DNA from: SZUA-318 sp964412015
GTDB lineage: Bacteria; Gemmatimonadota; Gemmatimonadetes; Longimicrobiales; Gaopeijiaceae
Direction: 5' to 3'
Length of the DNA: 9,578 bases
Assembly (NCBI GenBank): GCA_964412015.1
Contig: CAYPMO010000063.1
Location: 1-9,578 of the forward strand
The position numbers were made by a program, and so were the translations under genes. The notes under the pieces are model-generated. The model was not told where the DNA came from. It made no database searches and saw only the letters and a program-made list of their open reading frames with translations. Of the stretch, positions 6,071 to 9,578 are shown in pieces (positions within the stretch are counted from its first letter, which is position 1; each line of letters begins with the position of its first letter).

Positions 6071-7708
6071 TTGTCCCACACCGCTCTTGCCCGGAAGTAC
6101 CGACCGCGGAGCTTCGCCGACGTAGCCGTCCAGCAGCATGTTTCGGAGACCCTCCGGCGCGCGGTGGTCGGAGGCAGGGTGGGCCACGCCTATCTGTTCT
6201 GCGGACCCCGCGGGGTGGGCAAGACGACGCTCGCGCGCGTGCTGGCCATGGCACTCAACTGCCCGGCGCGTACGCCCGAGGGAGAGCCCTGCGGCGTGTG
6301 CGAGAGCTGCCGGCGCATCTGGGGTGGACACACCGCGCTGGACGTGGTCGAGATCGACGCCGCGTCCAACCGCGGTGTGGAGGACGCCCGGGATCTGCGT
6401 GAGCGGGCGATGTACGCACCCTCCGAGGAGGGGCGGTACAAGGTCTACATCGTAGACGAGGCGCACATGCTCACGCGGGAGGCGTGGAACGCCCTCCTGA
6501 AGATCCTCGAGGAGCCGCCTCCCCGCGTGATCTTCGTGTTCGCCACGACCGAGCCGCAGAAGATCCAGCAGTCGGCCTCGCCGATCCTCTCGCGGTGCCA
6601 GCGCTTCGATTTCCGCCGCATCGGGGTGTCCGACATCGTGGAGCGGCTCCGGACGATCTTGTCGCGCGAGGGACTCGAGGCGCCCGAGGACGCGCTGCGG
6701 ATCATTGCCCGCAAAGCCGACGGAGGTATGCGGGACGCCCTGTCGCTGCTGGACCAGGTCCTGTCGCTCACCGGCGGCGAGGTGGACGCCGCCGCCGTGC
6801 GTCGGGTCCTGGGGCTGGTCGAAGAGGAGCGCTACCTCGAGCTCCTGGACGTGCTGGCCGACGGCCGGCACGCCGAGGTCTTCAACCTGGTCGAGCGGCT
6901 GCTCGACGAGGGGTACGACCTCGCGGAGTTCTACCATGGCCTGATGGATGTTCTGCGCGTCGTGCTCCGTCTCCGGCTCGAGCCCGGCGCGCCTCTCGAT
7001 CTGCGTGAGGACCTGCGGGCCGCGTTCACGGCGCGGGGCGAGCGGTTCGCCCCGGGGGATCTCGTGAGGATGCTCTCGGCAGCGGCCGAGCTCGAGACCA
7101 GCGGTAGCATGCGGCGGAGCGCGAATCCGCGCGTCCTGGTGGAAATGCTCCTGCTTCGGCTCAGTTATCTGGACCGCACGGTGGACATCGAGGAGCTGCT
7201 CCGCGCGATGGGTGGCGCTCCGTCGGCCCGGGGTGGAGCGGCGTCCCCTCCGGCGGAGCCCGAACGGACCCCACGGAGTGGAGCGAAGGGCCCGACCCCA
7301 TCCGCACCTCGCGGGCCGGAAACGCGGGGGACCGACTCGTCGCCCACCATCGGCGAAGCATGGACGAGGTGGCTGGATTCGGGGCAGGGCGTCCCCAAGG
7401 GACTGTCGGCGTTCCTCCGCTCGTCCTCGGTGAGGCAGGTGGGGGACGGCCTCGAGATCTCCCCGCCCCCGGGCCCGGCGATGGATCGGCTCCAGGATCC
7501 GAAGGTCCTCGAGGAGATTCGCGTGGGGCTCCTGCCCTGGGCCGGACGGAGTGTCGCGCCGCGCGTCGCCTCTCCGGAGGATCCCGGCTCGACGCAGGTT
7601 CGGATCGGTCGGGACGAGGTCCGCTCCGATACGCTGAAAGCGTTGTACCGCAAGGAACCTCGCCTGAGGCGGGCGGTAGAAGAGCTCGACCTCGAGCTCA
7701 TGGAGTAG
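6071..7708 (+). CDS. dnaX: DNA polymerase III clamp-loader subunit tau
   Basis: DnaX is the AAA+ motor of the clamp loader that places the beta clamp on primed DNA and, as tau, tethers polymerase cores. The 545-residue product shows the family start MSHTALARKYRPRSF, Walker A at 45-52 (GPRGVGKT, Lys51), a zinc module with C64, C74, C77 and C80, Walker B with DEAH at 129-132, and the SRC arginine-finger motif at 174-176. Domain III follows (to about 365), then a Pro/Gly/Ser-rich linker (about 380-425) and a C-terminal domain ending in the typical ELDLELME. The TTG at 6071 is the only possible start after the in-frame TGA at 6041 that fits the conserved N-terminus. It has no visible ribosome site. 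No A-rich slippery site is seen, so a frameshifted gamma form is not indicated. ybaB follows after 34 bases. Confidence 0.95.
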   Translation: MSHTALARKYRPRSFADVAVQQHVSETLRRAVVGGRVGHAYLFCGPRGVGKTTLARVLAMALNCPARTPEGEPCGVCESCRRIWGGHTALDVVEIDAASNRGVEDARDLRERAMYAPSEEGRYKVYIVDEAHMLTREAWNALLKILEEPPPRVIFVFATTEPQKIQQSASPILSRCQRFDFRRIGVSDIVERLRTILSREGLEAPEDALRIIARKADGGMRDALSLLDQVLSLTGGEVDAAAVRRVLGLVEEERYLELLDVLADGRHAEVFNLVERLLDEGYDLAEFYHGLMDVLRVVLRLRLEPGAPLDLREDLRAAFTARGERFAPGDLVRMLSAAAELETSGSMRRSANPRVLVEMLLLRLSYLDRTVDIEELLRAMGGAPSARGGAASPPAEPERTPRSGAKGPTPSAPRGPETRGTDSSPTIGEAWTRWLDSGQGVPKGLSAFLRSSSVRQVGDGLEISPPPGPAMDRLQDPKVLEEIRVGLLPWAGRSVAPRVASPEDPGSTQVRIGRDEVRSDTLKALYRKEPRLRRAVEELDLELME

Positions 7709-7742
7709 GGGTAACCCTCACCAACGAAGATCGTCTCCGGTC

Positions 7743-8072
7743 ATGAACCCGAATCTCCAGCAGATCGTCCAACTCGGCCAGCAGCTGCAGGCCCGTATGT
7801 CCAAGCTCCAGGAATCCCTGGAGGCGGAGAAGATCAGCGCGTCGTCGGGAGGCGGGATGGTCTCGGCCACCGTGGACGGCAAGGGCCGGGTCAAGGTCGT
7901 GAAGATCGACCCTGCGTGCGTGGACCCGCACGACGTCGAGATGCTGGAGGATCTGGTGCTCGCGGCCGTATCGGAGGCGCAGGGCAAGGCGCAGAAGCAC
8001 TACGAGGAGGAGATGCGGAAGGCCACCGGCGGCCTGCCGACGAACCTGCCCGGAATCCCGGGCCTGCTTTGA
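7743..8072 (+). CDS. ybaB: YbaB/EbfC family nucleoid-associated protein
   Basis: This 109-residue protein belongs to a family of small dimeric DNA-binding proteins, usually encoded between dnaX and recR. The sequence has the family layout: an N-terminal helix rich in Gln/Leu (MNPNLQQIVQLGQQLQ), a second helix ending in LEAEK, a central beta-sheet unit ('GGGMVSATVDGKGRVKVVKI') with DP following, a helix 'EDLVLAAVSEAQGKAQ', and a Gly/Pro/Leu-rich tail ('GLPTNLPGIPGLL'). Homologues bind DNA as tweezer-like dimers and influence nucleoid structure and expression; the exact target here is unknown. The ATG at 7743 is 34 bases after the dnaX stop with only a weak purine stretch upstream. The flanking dnaX and recR make the call firm. 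Confidence 0.93.
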   Translation: MNPNLQQIVQLGQQLQARMSKLQESLEAEKISASSGGGMVSATVDGKGRVKVVKIDPACVDPHDVEMLEDLVLAAVSEAQGKAQKHYEEEMRKATGGLPTNLPGIPGLL

Positions 8073-8079
8073 GCCCGGC

Positions 8080-8086
8080 GAGGTGA
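8080..8086 (+). promoter_or_regulatory. Ribosome binding site of recR
   Basis: GAGGTGA lies 7 bases before the ATG at 8094 and matches the complement of the 16S rRNA 3' end over its full length. It is the strongest ribosome site in this operon and fixes the recR start. Confidence 0.75.
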
Positions 8087-8093
8087 TCCCGTC

Positions 8094-8687
8094 ATGTCGG
8101 TGATCGACCAGCTGACGGGAGAGCTGTCCCGCCTGCCCGGGATCGGTCCCAAGACCGCCCTCCGGTTGGTGCACCACCTGATGAAGGGCAATAAGGACGA
8201 CGTGCTCCGTCTCGCCCGGGCCCTGACGGAGCTCGCGGAGAGGATCCGCCCGTGCAGGCAATGCGGGAACTTCTCCGAGCATGAGCTGTGCGAGATCTGC
8301 GCTGATCCTCGTCGCGACCCGAGCATCCTCTGCGTTGTCGAAGAGGCCTTCGAGGTCGGCGCCATCGAACGGACCGGTCAGTTCAAGGGTCTCTTCCATG
8401 TGCTCGGAGGACGGCTGTCGCCGTTGGACGGCATCGGCCCGGACGAACTCAACGTGGCTCTGCTCCTGGAACGAGTCCGTTCCGCTCGAGGAGGGGTACG
8501 GGAGGTGATCATCGCGACGAACGCGAGCGTCGAGGGCGAGGCGACCGCCGTATACCTCGAGCAGCTCCTACGGCCGCTCGGGCCGAGGGTGACGCGGCTC
8601 GCCCGGGGAATCCCGGTTGGAAGCGACCTGGAGTACGTTGACGGTACCACCATCGCCGAAGCCCTGGCGGGCCGACGCGACATGTAG
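8094..8687 (+). CDS. recR: Recombination mediator RecR
   Basis: RecR works with RecO (and RecF) to load RecA on gapped DNA coated with single-strand binding protein. The 197-residue length is typical. In order, the sequence has a helix-hairpin-helix (about 10-30, LPGIGPKTALRL), a C4 zinc finger (C54, C57, C66, C69), a TOPRIM domain beginning 'LCVVEE' (E83/E84) with the conserved 'HVLGGRLSPLDGIGP' (102-116), and the C-terminal Walker-B-like stretch 'ATNASVEGEAT' followed by 'RLARGIPVGSDLEY'. All family landmarks are intact. A strong ribosome site precedes the ATG by 7 bases. The gene is 21 bases downstream of ybaB and 7 bases upstream of a small membrane protein gene, so one transcript with dnaX-ybaB is likely. 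Confidence 0.97.
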   Translation: MSVIDQLTGELSRLPGIGPKTALRLVHHLMKGNKDDVLRLARALTELAERIRPCRQCGNFSEHELCEICADPRRDPSILCVVEEAFEVGAIERTGQFKGLFHVLGGRLSPLDGIGPDELNVALLLERVRSARGGVREVIIATNASVEGEATAVYLEQLLRPLGPRVTRLARGIPVGSDLEYVDGTTIAEALAGRRDM

Positions 8688-8694
8688 GAGCGCG

Positions 8695-9009
8695 ATGAAC
8701 AAGAAGCTCAAGGCGGCGAGCCTCACCGTTCTGGCCGCGGCCGCGGCGGGGGGCATCGCCGCCCTCATCCTGCGGGACCAGATATCGCGGAACCGGCGGG
8801 AGCTGTTCAGCCCGCGCGCGCTCCGGAGGCTCGCGGCTCTCGGGCACATGAATCGGGAAGCCGCGTCCGTGGAGGGCATCCGGCTCCTGAGGGACTTCAT
8901 CGCGTGGGAGCCACACCGCACGCTGCGAGAGCTGGCGCGCTCGATCCTGAACCGGATGGAGCACGACGTGGCCCGACTGAAGCTCGGCCCGGAAAGCAAG
9001 CCCGCATGA
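8695..9009 (+). CDS. Small single-pass membrane protein of unknown function
   Basis: I do not recognise this 104-residue protein. It starts MNKKLK, followed by one hydrophobic Ala/Leu/Val-rich segment (about 7-26) that could be a membrane anchor or uncleaved signal. A strongly basic, Arg-rich soluble part follows and appears fully helical, with 'SPRALRRLAALGH', 'EGIRLLRDFIAWEP' and 'RTLRELARSILNRME' resembling a pair of HEAT-like helical hairpins. AGGAG (8686-8690) overlaps the recR stop and sits 4 bases before the ATG, supporting this start over an upstream in-frame start at 8617 that would run inside recR. Only 7 bases separate it from recR, so it is co-transcribed with it. It sits directly before mglA, where other bacteria often have mglB, but it shows no resemblance to the Roadblock fold of MglB. 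Confidence 0.75.
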   Translation: MNKKLKAASLTVLAAAAAGGIAALILRDQISRNRRELFSPRALRRLAALGHMNREAASVEGIRLLRDFIAWEPHRTLRELARSILNRMEHDVARLKLGPESKPA

Positions 9010-9026
9010 CCTTCTGCCGGGCTTGC
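8996..9026 (+). repeat. Perfect 9-bp hairpin over a stop codon
   Basis: GCAAGCCCG (8996-9004) and its exact complement CGGGCTTGC (9018-9026) flank a 13-base loop that contains the TGA (9007-9009) of the upstream membrane protein gene. No T-run follows, so it is not a classical intrinsic terminator. It may mark the 3' end of the dnaX-ybaB-recR transcript, protect the mRNA end, or mean nothing. The stem is perfect and GC-rich. Confidence 0.55.
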
Positions 9027-9030
9027 CCAC

Positions 9031-9140
9031 GGGGGCTTCTGCGCCGAGCTTACGGGTCCTCCGGCGTTCGACCCTCTGGTGACCGACAGGCCGGGGAACA
9101 TATGTTGTCAGGTTGGGTCCCGACCGTTGAGGAAGCCCCC
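9031..9140 (+). repeat. Long-range inverted repeat in the mglA leader
   Basis: GGGGGCTTC (9031-9039) and GAAGCCCCC (9132-9140) are exact complements separated by 92 bases. A G-T wobble at 9040/9131 could extend them to ten pairs. Between them, smaller hairpins are possible: 9042-9046 with 9062-9066, or alternatively 9054-9058 with 9070-9074, and 9111-9115 with 9121-9125. The arms close a domain of about 110 nt with internal helices, which would look like a structured 5' leader or small RNA. I could not match it to a known riboswitch or RNA family. Confidence 0.45.
9079..9106 (+). promoter_or_regulatory. Possible mglA promoter with palindrome
   Basis: GTGACC (9079-9084) and TATGTT (9101-9106) are separated by 16 bases, and each matches four of six bases of the -35 and -10 consensus. 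The -10 box is embedded in the perfect 10-base palindrome AACATATGTT (9097-9106), the most AT-rich spot of the region, which could also be an operator. This is a weak prediction in a GC-rich genome whose promoter consensus I do not know. Confidence 0.3.
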
Positions 9141-9166
9141 AGTGAAGCCTGAACCGCAGCGCGACC

Positions 9167-9175
9167 GGAGGAGGT
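9167..9175 (+). promoter_or_regulatory. Ribosome binding site of mglA
   Basis: GGAGGAGGT is a near-perfect anti-16S match located 11 bases before the ATG at 9187, slightly farther than usual. An in-frame TAG at 9175-9177 and no other start codon in between leave 9187 as the first possible start. Confidence 0.6.
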
Positions 9176-9186
9176 AGCGTCGACCC

Positions 9187-9578
9187 ATGTCGATGATCAA
9201 CTACGCCTCCCGGGAGATCAACTGCAAGATTGTCTACTACGGGACGGGTCTCGGGGGGAAGACCACGAACCTGGAGCACATCTACTCCCGGGTGAACCCC
9301 GATACGAAGGGCAAGATGATCTCGTTGGCGACGGAGACGGAGCGCACGCTCTTCTTCGACTTCCTGCCCATCGATCTCGGGGAGATCCGTGGCTTCAAGA
9401 CCCGGTTCCACCTCTACACGGTGCCGGGGCAGGTCTACTACAACGCGAGTCGCCGCCTCATCTTGAAAGGGGTAGACGGCCTGGTGTTCGTCGCCGACTC
9501 GCAGGCCACCCGGGCCGAGGCGAACATCGAGTCCATGCACAACCTGTACGACAACCTCGAGACGTACGGGTACGATCT
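9187..9578 (+). CDS. mglA: MglA-type small Ras-like GTPase, 3' truncated by window
   Basis: Only the first 130 codons (of about 195 in the family) are in the window; the frame is open to the edge. The product begins MSMINYASREINCKIVYYG and closely follows Myxococcus and Thermus MglA. It has a P-loop at 19-26 (GTGLGGKT, Lys25), switch I with R53-T54, and the MglA-specific T78-V-P-G-Q82 in place of the DxxG of other small GTPases, followed by 'LILKGVDGLVFVADSQ'. MglA-GTP marks the leading cell pole in gliding Myxococcus and governs polarity of surface motility; MglB is its GTPase-activating partner. The second P-loop residue is Thr20, where the relatives I recall have Pro. The guanine-specificity motif (NKRD) lies beyond the window. 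No MglB-like gene directly precedes it. Confidence 0.93.
   Translation, partial: MSMINYASREINCKIVYYGTGLGGKTTNLEHIYSRVNPDTKGKMISLATETERTLFFDFLPIDLGEIRGFKTRFHLYTVPGQVYYNASRRLILKGVDGLVFVADSQATRAEANIESMHNLYDNLETYGYD

Noticed and set aside
5762..6937. Long minus-strand open frame of 391 codons
   Set aside because: It lies antisense to yraN, the SRP RNA and dnaX. Its translation shows no domain, and high GC content routinely leaves such antisense frames open.
7200..7360. Possible programmed frameshift in the dnaX linker for a gamma form
   Set aside because: No A-run or other slippery heptamer is present in the linker region, and no strong hairpin stands out after a candidate site.
9054..9125. tRNA-like TTCGA and hairpin stretch upstream of mglA
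   Set aside because: No acceptor stem, anticodon arm or CCA-type end can be assembled; it is better described as part of the inverted-repeat leader.
8509..9540. Minus-strand open frame of 343 codons
   Set aside because: It crosses recR, the small membrane protein gene and mglA in antisense. It is low-complexity Arg/Pro/Gly-rich with no recognisable motif.
1..9578. Mobile elements, CRISPR arrays, defence or biosynthetic clusters
   Set aside because: No transposase, integrase, regular repeat-spacer pattern or defence domain is seen. All genes are co-oriented housekeeping genes with uniform high GC.

Overview
This is a GC-rich bacterial chromosome segment with every recognisable gene on the + strand. 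It is almost wholly conserved housekeeping: (1) a membrane-anchored SPOR-domain protein; (2) smc, the chromosome condensation ATPase; (3) a type I-beta DAHP synthase for aromatic amino acid synthesis; (4) yraN, an UPF0102 nuclease-fold protein; (5) the gene for the small SRP RNA (4.5S, ffs); (6) dnaX, the clamp-loader subunit; (7) a YbaB/EbfC nucleoid protein; (8) recR; (9) a 104-residue single-pass membrane protein of unknown function; (10) the first two thirds of an MglA-type polarity GTPase, cut by the window edge. I see no mobile elements, CRISPR arrays, tRNAs or defence genes. The very high GC content, the recalled feel of the proteins and the presence of MglA suggest a Gemmatimonadota-like or similar deep-branching Gram-negative lineage. 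That placement is inference, not proof.

Layout: positions 1-4280 hold the SPOR gene and smc, joined by a 4-base ATGA overlap, so they are probably co-transcribed and translationally coupled. After an 88-base gap comes the DAHP synthase (4369-5415), followed closely by yraN. The 40 bases after yraN carry a well-spaced sigma-70-like promoter for the SRP RNA (about 5926-6025), which ends in a strong intrinsic terminator. dnaX starts only 37 bases after the T-run, from a TTG codon. dnaX, ybaB, recR and the small membrane protein then run in tight succession (gaps of 34, 21 and 7 bases). A perfect 9-bp hairpin lies over the last gene's stop codon. A 177-base intergenic region rich in inverted repeats leads into mglA.

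How the genes work together: smc and a SPOR protein connect chromosome organisation to the division envelope. The SRP RNA-dnaX-ybaB-recR order is an old conserved cluster, also found in Bacillus subtilis as scr-dnaX-yaaK-recR, and couples replication with recombinational repair. MglA marks cell poles in other phyla.

The most unusual points are fine-scale. The SMC hinge has lost two of the four conserved dimer-interface glycines. The SRP RNA has a non-GNRA apical loop. The 3' arm of the SRP RNA can form either a terminator hairpin or the mature closing helix, but not both. The mglA leader is structured and contains a palindrome. I found no convincing undescribed multi-gene system.
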